64,000 bases of DNA from Streptomyces hawaiiensis. Lineage in GTDB: Bacteria > Actinomycetota > Actinomycetes > Streptomycetales > Streptomycetaceae. The position numbers were made by a program, and so were the translations under genes. Under the pieces are notes generated by a model. That model searched no databases and was not told the origin of the DNA. It worked only from the letters and a program-made list of their open reading frames with translations. Of the stretch, positions 26,416-34,354 are shown in pieces. The DNA lies in NCBI RefSeq assembly GCF_004803895.1, contig NZ_CP021978.1, positions 3,968,001 through 4,032,000 on the forward strand, read 5' to 3'. The stretch's first letter is position 1, and each line of letters begins with the position of its first letter.

Positions 26416-26619
26416 TCAGGCAGCGACGCGAACCATGTCGGCCTGCGGTCCCTTCTGGCCCTGCGAGATCTCGAACTCGACCCGCTGGCCCTCTTCAAGG
26501 GTGCGGTAGCCGTCCATCTGAATCGCGCTGTAGTGGACGAAAACATCCGCACCACCGTCGACCGCGATGAAGCCGTACCCCTTCTCCGCGTTGAACCACT
26601 TGACGGTGCCCTGAGCCAT
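26416..26619 (-). CDS. Cold-shock domain protein, 67 aa
   Basis: A single CSD fold: MAQGTVKWFNAEKGYGFIAVDGGADVFVHYSAI contains RNP1 (KGYGFI) and RNP2 (VFVHY), and the end reads GPQADMVRVAA. These are single-strand RNA/DNA-binding chaperones. GGGAG lies seven bases before the ATG at 26619. A long untranslated stretch upstream (to about 26970) is typical of csp genes with a regulatory leader. The length matches the family. Confidence 0.95.
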   Translation of the reverse strand: MAQGTVKWFNAEKGYGFIAVDGGADVFVHYSAIQMDGYRTLEEGQRVEFEISQGQKGPQADMVRVAA

Positions 26620-26970
26620 GCCTAACTCCCCTATTACTGGCCCTTGCACAGATCCACACTTCGCGGATCCGGGTCAGACCTCACCCCCCACGGTTGGGGG
26701 CGTGCGCCGGAACGCGTCGACCGCGGCCGAATGTATCTGTCCAACTGCCCTCTGCAACAGGTCAATCGGACGAGAATTCTGGACGCGCAGGGTCCGGAAT
26801 GTGGGGAGAATTCGCCTGAATTCGGGTCAAGTCGGGCCACACAAAAAGAACAAAAGCCGCGAAAGACGCGCACACTTTGGCTACATCTTGTCGGGCTCGC
26901 GGCAGGAATTCAGGGTTCCGATCAGGGGATCGGGATCGCGTTCCCCAACTGTACCCCGCTCAATCACACA
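26620..26970 (-). other. Gene-free leader region of the cold-shock gene
   Basis: About 350 bp of comparatively AT-rich DNA without a plausible gene. It contains several GAATTC-type words (around 26774, 26809 and 26818) and A-rich runs near 26842. It probably carries the csp promoter and a long 5' leader. I do not see a convincing promoter pair or known riboswitch in it. Confidence 0.45.
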
Positions 26971-27009
26971 GAATTGCCCCCTCCGCTTCTCTCACGGAGG
27001 GGGCAATTC
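26971..27009. terminator. 15-bp perfect stem terminator after the thrC-moaD operon
   Basis: GAATTGCCCCCTCCG (26971-26985) and its complement CGGAGGGGGCAATTC (26995-27009) enclose a 9-nt loop. It lies 57 bp past the sulfur-carrier stop codon on the leftward strand. Confidence 0.85.
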
Positions 27010-27065
27010 GATGAACTCTCAGTAACGGCCGTTACCGAAGGTAATAATCAAGCCGGTCGACCGGT

Positions 27066-27341
27066 TCAGCCGCCGGCGACGGCGGGAATGATCGACACAC
27101 CGGCACCGTCCGGCGTCGCCGTCTCCAGGCCCTGTTCGAACCGCACGTCGTCGTCGTTCACGTACACGTTGACGAACCGGCGCAGCTTGCCCTGGTCGTC
27201 GAGCACCCGGGCGGCGATCCCGGTGTGGTTCTTCTCCAGATCGGCGATGACCTCGCCGAGGGTCCCGCCCTCGGCGGACACTTCGGCCTGCCCGCCGGTG
27301 TAGGTACGCAGGATGGTGGGGATGCGAACGCTGACGCTCAT
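27066..27341 (-). CDS. ThiS/MoaD/CysO-like sulfur carrier protein, 91 aa
   Basis: A beta-grasp protein starting MSVSVRIPTILRTYTGG and ending IIPAVAGG. The C-terminal Gly-Gly is the site that is adenylated and thiocarboxylated in MoaD, ThiS and CysO. The internal LDDQGKLRRFVNVYVNDDDVRF stretch is CysO-like. It is downstream of threonine synthase on the same strand (117-bp gap filled by an interspersed repeat) and lies under the same SAM riboswitch. It therefore probably donates sulfur to a PLP-dependent step. No activating MoeB-type enzyme is in the window. Confidence 0.9.
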   Translation of the reverse strand: MSVSVRIPTILRTYTGGQAEVSAEGGTLGEVIADLEKNHTGIAARVLDDQGKLRRFVNVYVNDDDVRFEQGLETATPDGAGVSIIPAVAGG

Positions 27342-27380
27342 GACTTCAAAACCTCCGGTTGGGGTAGCGGACCTGCTTTT

Positions 27381-27456
27381 GGGGGCGCGGGGCTGTGTCG
27401 ATTTGCGGCTCCGCCGCGTGCGCGCGACCAGCCCCCACCGGCCCGCAGCCGACAAC
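27381..27456. repeat. Interspersed GC-rich repeat, family A
   Basis: A copy of the element containing GGGGGCGCGGGGCTGTG, GCGGCTCCGCCGCG and GCGCGACCAGCC, situated between thrC and the sulfur-carrier gene. Another copy occurs at 35308-35390, inside nagA. Such elements are familiar from Streptomyces intergenic regions. Confidence 0.65.
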
Positions 27457-27458
27457 GC

Positions 27459-28745
27459 TCAGACGAGCCCGGCCTCACGGAACGAATCGAGGTTGGGTCG
27501 AATGGTCGCCGTCAGCCCGGTCCCCGCCACCGCGTCCAGCGTCTTGAGACCGTCCCCGGTGTTGAGCACCACCGTCGTCTTCGACGGATCCAGCACCCCG
27601 TTCTCGATCAACTTGCGCGTCACACCCACGGTCACACCACCGGCGGTCTCCGCGAAGATGCCCTCGGTCCGGGCGAGCAGCTTGATCGCGTCGACGACCT
27701 GCTCGTCGTTCACGTCCTCCACCGCACCACCCGTCCGCCGCGCGATGTCCAGCACGTACGGCCCGTCCGCCGGGTTGCCGATGGCGAGGGACTTGGCGAT
27801 GGTGTCCGGCTTCTGCGGACGGACGACGTCGTGGCCCGCCTTGTACGCCGTCGACACCGGCGAGCAGCCCTCGGCCTGCGCGCCGAAGATCTTGTAGGGC
27901 TTGTCCTCGACCAGACCGAGCTTGATCAGCTCCTGGAGACCCTTGTCGATCTTGGTGAGCTGCGAGCCGGAGGCGATCGGCACCACGATCTGGTCCGGCA
28001 GCCGCCAGCCGAGCTGCTCGCAGATCTCGTACGCCAGCGTCTTGGAACCCTCCGCGTAGTACGGCCGGAGGTTGACGTTGACGAAGCCCCAGCCCTCCCC
28101 GGCCGGGTCGCCGATCAGCTCGGAGCAGAAGCGGTTCACGTCGTCGTAGTTGCCCTGGATGCCGACGAGCTCGCCGCCGTAGACCGCGGCCATGACGACC
28201 TTGCCCTGCTCCAGGTCGTGCGGGATGAACACGCAGGAGCGGAAGCCGGCGCGGGCCGCGGCGGCACCCACCGCACCGGCGAGGTTGCCGGTGGAGGAGC
28301 AGGAGAGCGTGGTGAAGCCGAAGGCGCGGGCGGCCTCGATGGCCTGGGCGACGACGCGGTCCTTGAAGGAGTGCGTCGGGTTGCCGGAGTCGTCCTTGAC
28401 GAACAGCTTGCCGGCGTCGACGCCCAGCTCGCGCGCGAGGTTGTCGGCCTTGACGAGCTTGGTCCAGCCCGGGTTGATGTTCGGCTTGTCCGCCACGTCG
28501 GCCGGGACCGGCAGCAGCGGGGCGTAACGCCAGATGTTCGCGGGGCCCGCTTCGATGCGCTTGCGGAGCTCCTCGGCGTCGTAGGACGAGAAGTCGTAGG
28601 CGATCTCCAGCGGACCGAAACACTCCTCGCACGCGAAGACCGGGCCGAGGGGGACGCGGTGACCGCACTCGCGGCAGCTCAGCGCCGCGGCGGGACCGAG
28701 GTCTACGGTGGAGTCAGTGGTGCTTGCAACAGTCTGCACAGCCAT
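27459..28745 (-). CDS. thrC: Threonine synthase (PLP-dependent), 428 aa
   Basis: A fold-type II PLP enzyme converting O-phosphohomoserine to threonine. The N-terminal Cys4 zinc ribbon (Cys24, 27, 39, 42) is typical of this ThrC subclass. SGNPTHSFKDR (120-130) carries the PLP Lys128, CSSTGNLAGAVGAAAARAG is the phosphate cradle, and VPIASGSQLTKIDKG and VVLNTGDGLKT follow. A class-I SAM riboswitch directly upstream, unusual for plain threonine supply, and the ThiS-like partner downstream raise the possibility of a role in homocysteine or methionine formation. Length is normal. Confidence 0.92.
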   Translation of the reverse strand: MAVQTVASTTDSTVDLGPAAALSCRECGHRVPLGPVFACEECFGPLEIAYDFSSYDAEELRKRIEAGPANIWRYAPLLPVPADVADKPNINPGWTKLVKADNLARELGVDAGKLFVKDDSGNPTHSFKDRVVAQAIEAARAFGFTTLSCSSTGNLAGAVGAAAARAGFRSCVFIPHDLEQGKVVMAAVYGGELVGIQGNYDDVNRFCSELIGDPAGEGWGFVNVNLRPYYAEGSKTLAYEICEQLGWRLPDQIVVPIASGSQLTKIDKGLQELIKLGLVEDKPYKIFGAQAEGCSPVSTAYKAGHDVVRPQKPDTIAKSLAIGNPADGPYVLDIARRTGGAVEDVNDEQVVDAIKLLARTEGIFAETAGGVTVGVTRKLIENGVLDPSKTTVVLNTGDGLKTLDAVAGTGLTATIRPNLDSFREAGLV

Positions 28746-28761
28746 GTGAGGCGAGGCCCTT

Positions 28762-28914
28762 CCTCATCTTCCTCACGACGCATTTCGCCGCGAGACGGAT
28801 TTGGCACCTTCCCTAGCCGGGAGCCTCGCGAAGTGGTCGCCAGTGACCTACGAGTACCGACTGGAGGGTTGCCGGGGCTTCAACGGGCCGTTTCCCTCTG
28901 CCCCTCTGGATGAG
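28762..28914 (-). ncRNA. SAM-I (S-box) riboswitch upstream of thrC
   Basis: On the minus strand the leader reads CTCATCC (P1) then AGAGGGGCAGAGGGAAAC, GGCCCG, TTGAAGCCCCGGCAACC, a variable arm, GGTGCCAAATCC, and GAAGATGAG closing P1. All core SAM-I boxes are present in order. The aptamer ends 17 bases before the ATG and its P1 strand runs into the AGGAAGG ribosome-binding stretch, so ligand binding would probably hide the SD (translational OFF switch). It controls thrC and the sulfur-carrier gene. Confidence 0.93.
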
Positions 28915-29096
28915 CTGTATGTGGTTGTAGGCGGCGGGTGACCCCGGACATGCGATGGTCATCCGCCTTGTTCAAGACTGTAACCGACGACCAGGACAGT
29001 TGAGATAGTCGTCCGAACCGCGAGATGACTGTACCCGTCAGCCGCTACCGCGGCGGGCAGTCCGTCCCGCCCGGAGTACGCAGAGGAGCCGCCACG

Positions 29097-30068
29097 GTGC
29101 TGGAAGAAGTCGAGCGCTGGCTGAGCACCCGTTCCTGGTCCGCGAACGATCGCCCCCTCCACCAGATCCTGGCCGCCAAGCAGCGCACGGGCCAGACGGT
29201 CAGCGTCGTGCTGCCCGCGCTCAACGAGGAGGCGACGGTCGGCGACATCGTCGCAGTCATCCGCCACGACCTGATGCGGCAGGTCCCGCTCGTCGACGAA
29301 CTGGTCGTCGTCGACTCCGGGTCCACCGACCGCACGTCCGAGGTGGCCGCCGCCGCTGGCGCGCGGGTGGTGCACCGGGACGGGATACTCCCGCGCCTGC
29401 CCGCCGTGCCCGGCAAGGGCGAGGTGCTGTGGCGCTCGCTGCTCGTCACCCGCGGGGACATCGTCTGCTTCGTCGACGCGGACCTCAGGGACTTCTCGTC
29501 CGAATTCGTCTCCGGGATCGTGGGCCCGCTGCTCACCGAGCCGGACGTGGACCTGGTGAAGGCCATGTACGACCGCCCCCTCGGCACTGAGTTCGATTCG
29601 CTCGCCTCCGGCAAGACCGCAGCGCAGGGCGGCCGGGTCACCGAGCTGATGGCGCGCCCGCTGCTCAACATGCACTGGCCGCAGCTCGCCGGCTTCGTGC
29701 AGCCGCTCGGCGGCGAGTACGCGGCCCGCCGCTCGCTGCTGGAGCAGCTGCCGTTCCCCGTGGGGTACGGCGTGGAGCTGGGCATGCTCGTCGACGCCCT
29801 GCACCTGGCGGGCCTGGACGCCCTCGCCCAGGTGGACGTCGGAGTGCGCAAGCACCGGCACCAGGACGGGCAGGCGCTGGGCAGGATGGCCGCCGCGATC
29901 TACCGCACGGCTCAGCTGCGGCTGGCCCGGGGGCATCTGATCCGGCCGTCCCTGACACAGTTCGAGCGGGGCGAGGACGGCTTCGAGCCGCGGACGTACT
30001 CCGTGGACACCGAGGAACGTCCGCCGATGGTGGAGATCGCCGAGTACCAGACGCGGAAAGCGGCCTGA
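29097..30068 (+). CDS. gpgS: Glucosyl-3-phosphoglycerate synthase (GT81-type), 323 aa
   Basis: Transfers glucose from NDP-glucose to 3-phosphoglycerate, the first step to glucosylglycerate or methylglucose lipopolysaccharide. The N-terminal LEEVERWLSTRSW segment precedes a GT-A fold with VSVVLPALNEEATVGDIV, DELVVVDSGSTDRTSEVA, the metal motif FVDADLRDF, and VGYGVELGMLVDA. GTG at 29097 is chosen for its GAGGAG eight bases upstream; an ATG at 29025 would add 24 residues. It lies just before otsA and otsB, forming a compatible-solute group. Confidence 0.9.
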   Translation: MLEEVERWLSTRSWSANDRPLHQILAAKQRTGQTVSVVLPALNEEATVGDIVAVIRHDLMRQVPLVDELVVVDSGSTDRTSEVAAAAGARVVHRDGILPRLPAVPGKGEVLWRSLLVTRGDIVCFVDADLRDFSSEFVSGIVGPLLTEPDVDLVKAMYDRPLGTEFDSLASGKTAAQGGRVTELMARPLLNMHWPQLAGFVQPLGGEYAARRSLLEQLPFPVGYGVELGMLVDALHLAGLDALAQVDVGVRKHRHQDGQALGRMAAAIYRTAQLRLARGHLIRPSLTQFERGEDGFEPRTYSVDTEERPPMVEIAEYQTRKAA

Positions 30069-30141
30069 CCGGGGCCGTTTTCGGCCGGGTACGGAAGATC
30101 CGTACGTTTGAGCGTTTCCGGGCCGGGCTAGGTTGAGGCTT

Positions 30142-31599
30142 ATGGCTTCAACGTACGGTGCTGCACAGGTGCTGGTGGCCTCCAACCGCGGTCCGGTTTC
30201 CTACACGGTGGGCGAGGACGGTTCGCTGGACGCCAAACGGGGCGGTGGCGGGCTGGTCTCCGGCCTCTCCGCGATCGGCTCGGACGGGGACGCGCTGTGG
30301 GTGTGCTCGGCGCTGTCCGACGGCGACCGGGAGGCGGTGAGGCGCGGGGTCGGCGAGGACGGCGTGCGGATGCTGGACATTCCGGCCGACGTGCACGCCG
30401 ACGCGTACAACGGCATCGCGAACTCGGTCCTGTGGTTCGTGCACCACATGCTCTACCAGACCCCACTGGAGCCGGTCTTCGACGCGGAGTTCCGGCGGCA
30501 GTGGGCGTCCTACGAGACGTACAACCGGGCGTTCGCCGAGGCGCTGGCCGAGGAGGCGGCGCGGGGTGCGGCGGTGGTGGTGCAGGACTACCACCTGTGC
30601 CTGGTGCCGGGGATGCTCCGCGAGCTGCGCCCGGACCTCAGGATCGGCCACTTCTCGCACACGCCGTGGGCGCCGCCGGAGTACTTCGCGATGCTCCCGG
30701 ACGACATCCGCGCGCAGTTGGTGTGGGGGATGCTGGGCGCGGACCGGCTGGGGTTCCTCACCGGGCGGTGGGCGCAGGCGTTCATGAGCTGCGCCGGGGG
30801 CACGGACGGCGAACGGATCTTCCCGTTGTGGCCGAGCGGCGCCCCGAGATCCATCGAGCACACGCCGACCGGGCATCCCCCGCTGCGCACCACGTGGATC
30901 GGCGTGCACGGGCTGGGGGCCGACGCGGACTTCCTGCGCAAGCGGGCGCACGAGCCGGACGTCGAGGAGCGGATGGCCGCGCTGCGGCAGGAGATCGGCG
31001 AGGGCCGCCGCACCATCGTCCGGGTCGACCGCACCGAGCTGTCCAAGAACATCGTGCGCGGGTTGCTGGCGTACCGGCAGCTGCTGTCGGACCACCCCGA
31101 GTGGCGTGGGCGGGTCGTGCACGTCGCCTTCGCGTACCCCTCGCGGCAGGACCTCGCGGTGTACCGGGACTACACGGCCGAGGTGCGGCGGCTCGCGGAC
31201 GAGATCAACGCCGAGTACGGCACGCCGGGCTGGAAGCCGGTCGTGCTGCACGTCAAGGACGACTTCGCCCGCTCGCTGGCCGCCTACCGGCTGGCCGACG
31301 TGGCCCTGGTCAACCCCATCCGGGACGGCATGAACCTCGTCGCCAAGGAGGTCCCGGTCGTCTCCGACGCGGGCTGCGCGCTGGTGCTGTCGCGGGAGGC
31401 CGGGGCGCACGCGGAGCTCGGCGAGGACGCGATCACGGTGAACCCCTACGACGTGACGGGCACGGCGGCGGCCCTGCACGAGGCCCTGTCGATGCGCCCG
31501 GAGGAACGCGCCGAGCGCAGCAAGCGCCTGGCCGCGGCGGCGACGGCACTGCCGCCTGCACAGTGGTTCGTCGACCAGCTCGATGCGCTGAGGAGCTGA
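30142..31599 (+). CDS. otsA: Alpha,alpha-trehalose-6-phosphate synthase (GT20), 485 aa
   Basis: A GT20 glycosyltransferase making trehalose-6-P from NDP-glucose and glucose-6-P. Recognisable stretches are VLVASNRGPVSYTV, KRGGGGLVSGLSAIG, VVVQDYHLCLVPGMLRELRP, IGHFSHTPWAPPEYF, RVDRTELSKNIVRGLLAY and NPIRDGMNLVAKEV. The N-terminal NRGP variant departs from the NRLP of classical OtsA and is frequent in Streptomyces. The ATG at 30142 is used. The next gene, otsB, starts 8 bp downstream with its SD inside the otsA end, so translation is coupled. Confidence 0.92.
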   Translation: MASTYGAAQVLVASNRGPVSYTVGEDGSLDAKRGGGGLVSGLSAIGSDGDALWVCSALSDGDREAVRRGVGEDGVRMLDIPADVHADAYNGIANSVLWFVHHMLYQTPLEPVFDAEFRRQWASYETYNRAFAEALAEEAARGAAVVVQDYHLCLVPGMLRELRPDLRIGHFSHTPWAPPEYFAMLPDDIRAQLVWGMLGADRLGFLTGRWAQAFMSCAGGTDGERIFPLWPSGAPRSIEHTPTGHPPLRTTWIGVHGLGADADFLRKRAHEPDVEERMAALRQEIGEGRRTIVRVDRTELSKNIVRGLLAYRQLLSDHPEWRGRVVHVAFAYPSRQDLAVYRDYTAEVRRLADEINAEYGTPGWKPVVLHVKDDFARSLAAYRLADVALVNPIRDGMNLVAKEVPVVSDAGCALVLSREAGAHAELGEDAITVNPYDVTGTAAALHEALSMRPEERAERSKRLAAAATALPPAQWFVDQLDALRS

Positions 31600-31607
31600 G
31601 CAGCACC

Positions 31608-32438
31608 ATGCCGACGTCACCGTCGCTGTCCACTCCCAGCACCAAGGCGGGCCGGGAGGGGCTCGACGCCCTTCTCGCGCGCCCCGGCAAGGCGTTGATC
31701 GGGCTCGACTTCGACGGGACGCTCGCGCCGATCGTGGCCGATCCGGAGCGGGCCCGGGCCCACCCGCGGGCGCTGGCCGCGCTGGCGGCGCTCGCGCCGA
31801 AGGTGGCCGCCGTGGCGGTGATCACCGGCCGGCCGGCCGAGGTCGCGGTGCGCAACGGCGGCTTCGCGGGCGCGCCGGGACTGGAACACCTGGTCGTCCT
31901 CGGCCACTACGGCGCCGAGCGGTGGGACGCCCGCAGCGGCAAGGTCACCGCCCCCGACCCGCACCCCGGCGTAGACGCCGTCCGCGCCGAGCTGCCCGGG
32001 CTCCTCGACGGGAGCGGGACCTGGGTCGAGGACAAGGGCCGGGCAGTAGCCGTGCACACCCGCCGGGCCGCCGACCCGCAGGCCGCCTTCGAGGCCCTGC
32101 GCGAGCCGCTCACCGACCTGGCGACCCGGCACGGCCTGATCGTCGAGCCTGGCCGCATGGTCCTGGAACTGCGCCCGCCCGGCATGGACAAGGGCGTCGC
32201 CCTCGCCGGCTTCGCCCGGGAGATCGGCGCCGGGTCCGTCCTCTACGGCGGCGACGACCTGGGCGACCTGCCCGCCTACGCCGCCGTCGACACCCTGCGC
32301 GCGGACGGCACCCCGGGCCTGCTGGTGTGCAGCGGCAGCGACGAGGTGACCGAGCTCAGGGAGCGGGCGGACCTGGTGGTGGACGGCCCGGAGGGGGTCG
32401 TACGACTGCTGGGGGCGCTGGCGGACCGGCTGGGCTGA
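31608..32438 (+). CDS. otsB: Trehalose-6-phosphate phosphatase, 276 aa
   Basis: A HAD-superfamily phosphatase. The catalytic LIGLDFDGTLAPIV (Asp nucleophile and acid/base pair, ~31-44), AVITGRPAEVA, VLGHYGAE, and the C-terminal VLYGGDDLGDLPAY metal motif are all present. GAGGAG lies 12 bases before the ATG (31608). Immediately past the stop codon lies a degenerate copy of its own middle part (32461-32594). Confidence 0.95.
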   Translation: MPTSPSLSTPSTKAGREGLDALLARPGKALIGLDFDGTLAPIVADPERARAHPRALAALAALAPKVAAVAVITGRPAEVAVRNGGFAGAPGLEHLVVLGHYGAERWDARSGKVTAPDPHPGVDAVRAELPGLLDGSGTWVEDKGRAVAVHTRRAADPQAAFEALREPLTDLATRHGLIVEPGRMVLELRPPGMDKGVALAGFAREIGAGSVLYGGDDLGDLPAYAAVDTLRADGTPGLLVCSGSDEVTELRERADLVVDGPEGVVRLLGALADRLG

Positions 32439-32624
32439 AGGCCGCGCCCTCAGGGGCTAGACCCGGAGCGGGCCCGGCCCCACCCCGAGGCACTGCCCGC
32501 TGGCGGCGCTCGCGCCGCAGGCGGCCGCCGTGGCGACGATCACCGGCCGGCCGAGGTCGCGGCGCGCAACGGCGGCTTCGCAGGCGCACCGGGTCTCGCC
32601 GCTGAAGACCGCGCCCTCAGGGGC
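32434..32624. repeat. 24-nt direct repeats flanking the otsB fragment
   Basis: Positions 32434-32457 and 32601-32624 are the same 24-nt sequence (beginning GCTGAAG, ending CAGGGGC) with one difference. The first copy includes the otsB stop codon. The otsB remnant lies exactly between them, suggesting slippage or recombination at this repeat. Confidence 0.75.
32461..32594 (+). pseudogene. Degenerate fragment of otsB (codons ~45-91)
   Basis: This stretch aligns with 31741-31880 inside otsB: both run CGGAGCGGGCCCGG ... GGCGGCGCTCGCGCCG ... GATCACCGGCCGG ... GCAACGGCGGCTTCG. There are two 4-nt gaps and scattered changes that destroy the frame. It has no start or stop of its own. It is a partial tandem duplication relic, not a functional gene. 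Confidence 0.8.
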
Positions 32625-32660
32625 GCGGGGAACTGCGCGAACAACCACGACGCACCCGCA
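32613..32660. repeat. Interspersed GC-rich repeat, family B (one copy)
   Basis: Holds GCGCCCTCAGGGGCGCGG, GGAACTGCGCGA and CAACCACGACG. The same words appear in reverse orientation three times at 53042-53230. It is an intergenic Streptomyces-type repeat and includes the right-hand flank of the otsB remnant. Confidence 0.7.
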
Positions 32661-32689
32661 CCCTGCGACGGCCGGACAGCCCACGGTCC

Positions 32690-32935
32690 TCAGCGTTCCG
32701 CCCGACGCGCCTCCCGTATCCGCCGCAGCCGATTGACCGTCACCGGGTCATGGGCTAGGGCCCGTGGATCGTCCAGCAGGGCGTTGAGGAGCTGGTAGTA
32801 GCGCACGGGGGCGAGGCCCAGCTCCTCGCGGACGGCGCGTTCCTTCGCGCCGGGGCCGGAGAACCCGCGGCGTTCGAGCGCGAGGATGTCCCGCTCCCGG
32901 CGCCCGAGCCGCGTCCCGTCGTACTCCTCGTCCAT
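32690..32935 (-). CDS. DUF3263 domain protein, 81 aa
   Basis: A short basic protein (MDEEYDGTRLGRRERDILALERRGFSGPGAKERAVREELGLAPVRYYQLLNALLDDPRAL) that matches DUF3263, a likely HTH-type actinobacterial family. The YYQLLNALLD motif and Arg-rich end suggest DNA binding. It starts 33 bp after the sugar-binding lipoprotein on the same strand. Function is unknown. Confidence 0.85.
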   Translation of the reverse strand: MDEEYDGTRLGRRERDILALERRGFSGPGAKERAVREELGLAPVRYYQLLNALLDDPRALAHDPVTVNRLRRIREARRAER

Positions 32936-32968
32936 GCCCGGCACCGTAGCGCCCGCCACCGACAACGC

Positions 32969-34237
32969 CTACTCCGCGCTCTCCGCCCGGATCGCCGCCG
33001 CCTGGAGCTGGCCGAGGACACCCGAGGGGCTGCCGCCGGGCGCGACGGCCTTGCCGATCCGCTGCTTGACCCGGGAACTGACGTCGGCCCAGGAGGTCTT
33101 TCCGACCGGGTAGAGCTCGGAGGCCAGCAGCTCCTCCAGGAACGGCCTGAGGTGCCGGTCCTCGTCCGAGGCGGCCATGGTGCCCGACGCGGAGGAGGTC
33201 ACAGGCAGCAGGTCGTACTCGCGGGAGAAGTCCAGCACGTTCTTCTCGCTGTAGACGAAGTCGAGGAAGTCGCCGACCTGGTCGCGGTGGCCGTTCTCGC
33301 GGAACGCCGTCATCCAGTCGGAGACGCCGAGCGTGGACCTGCTCGGGCCCTCGTTGCCCGGCGTGGGCACCATCCCGTACTTGACGCCGTTCTTGGCGGC
33401 GATCTTCATCAGCGAGGGGTGGCCGTTGAGCATGCCGACCTCGCCCTTGGCGAAGGCGGAGAACGCCGCGGCCCGGTTGAGTTCGCCCGGTGCGACCGGC
33501 CCGGTCAGGTCCTTGCCGACCAGGTCGTTCTTCAGCCAGGAGAAGGTGGCGATGTTCTCCGGCGAGTCGAGGCCGTAGCTGTCGACGCTGTCGGTGTAGC
33601 CGCCCCCGCCGCTGAGCATCCACTGCATGGTCTCGGCCTGCGCCTCCTCCGGGCCGAGGGGCAGCGCGTACGGGTACTTCACGCCCTCCGCCTTGAGGGC
33701 CTCGGCGTCCTCGGCCAGGTCGTCCCAGGACTCGGGCGGGGTGATGCCGGCCTTGGCGAAGAGGGTCTTGTTGTAGAAGAGCACGCGTGTGGAGGCGGCG
33801 AACGGCATGCCGTACTGCACGCCCTTCACCTGGCCCGCGGAGGCCAGTTGCCCGACGAAATCGGCCTGCACGGGTATGGAGAGCAGGTCGTCGGCCTTGT
33901 AGAGCTGGTTGCGGACCGCGTAGTCGGCGTACGCGCCGATCTGCGCCATGTCCGGCGGGTCACCGGCGGCGACCATCTCCTTGACCTTGCTGTCGATGTC
34001 GTTCCAGGAGTAGACGCTGACCTCGATGTCGACGTCGGGGTGGTCGGCCTCGTACTCCTCGACCAGCTTGTCCCAGTACTTCTTCGAGCTGTTGGCGGCG
34101 CTGTCGCCGTAGTCGGCGGCGACCAGCTTCAGTGTCACGTCGGCCGAGCCGCCCGTGACGCCGCAGCCACCGAGGACCGCCGTCATGCCCAGTGCGGACA
34201 CCACCGCGATCGTTCCTGCCATCCGCCGCCGCTGCAC
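32969..34237 (-). CDS. Sugar ABC transporter extracellular solute-binding lipoprotein, 422 aa
   Basis: A lipoprotein signal (MQRRRMAGTIAVVSALGMTAVLGGC, lipobox LGGC) is followed by a type-1 solute-binding fold: NSSKKYWDKLVEEYEADHPDVDIEV, GDPPDMAQIGAYADY, YGMPFAASTRVLFYNKTLF and WMLSGGGGYTD. No permease or ATPase genes are nearby, so it is an orphan; MsiK at 50402 is the probable shared ATPase. It is divergent from nagK across DasR-like sites, which suggests an amino-sugar or chitooligosaccharide ligand. The start is GTG at 34237 with GGAAGAG just upstream. Confidence 0.92.
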   Translation of the reverse strand: MQRRRMAGTIAVVSALGMTAVLGGCGVTGGSADVTLKLVAADYGDSAANSSKKYWDKLVEEYEADHPDVDIEVSVYSWNDIDSKVKEMVAAGDPPDMAQIGAYADYAVRNQLYKADDLLSIPVQADFVGQLASAGQVKGVQYGMPFAASTRVLFYNKTLFAKAGITPPESWDDLAEDAEALKAEGVKYPYALPLGPEEAQAETMQWMLSGGGGYTDSVDSYGLDSPENIATFSWLKNDLVGKDLTGPVAPGELNRAAAFSAFAKGEVGMLNGHPSLMKIAAKNGVKYGMVPTPGNEGPSRSTLGVSDWMTAFRENGHRDQVGDFLDFVYSEKNVLDFSREYDLLPVTSSASGTMAASDEDRHLRPFLEELLASELYPVGKTSWADVSSRVKQRIGKAVAPGGSPSGVLGQLQAAAIRAESAE

Positions 34238-34293
34238 CGCTGCTCTTCCCCAACCCCGGCGTCACCGCCGCCGAAACATTTCGATATGCGGAA

Positions 34294-34327
34294 CAAGGTC
34301 TACACCACGCGAGTGGACTAGACCTCT
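34294..34327. promoter_or_regulatory. Two DasR-type (dre) sites between the binding protein and nagK
   Basis: CAAGGTCTACACCACG (34294-34309) and AGTGGACTAGACCTCT (34312-34327) resemble the dre consensus ANTGGTCTAGACCANT, at 10 and 12 of 14 fixed positions. Their centres are 18 bp apart. DasR responds to glucosamine-6-P and controls nagKA in S. coelicolor, as known from the literature. The site could serve both divergent genes. Confidence 0.75.
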
Positions 34328-34354
34328 CGCGGGTCCACGGGTCACACTGTTTCC

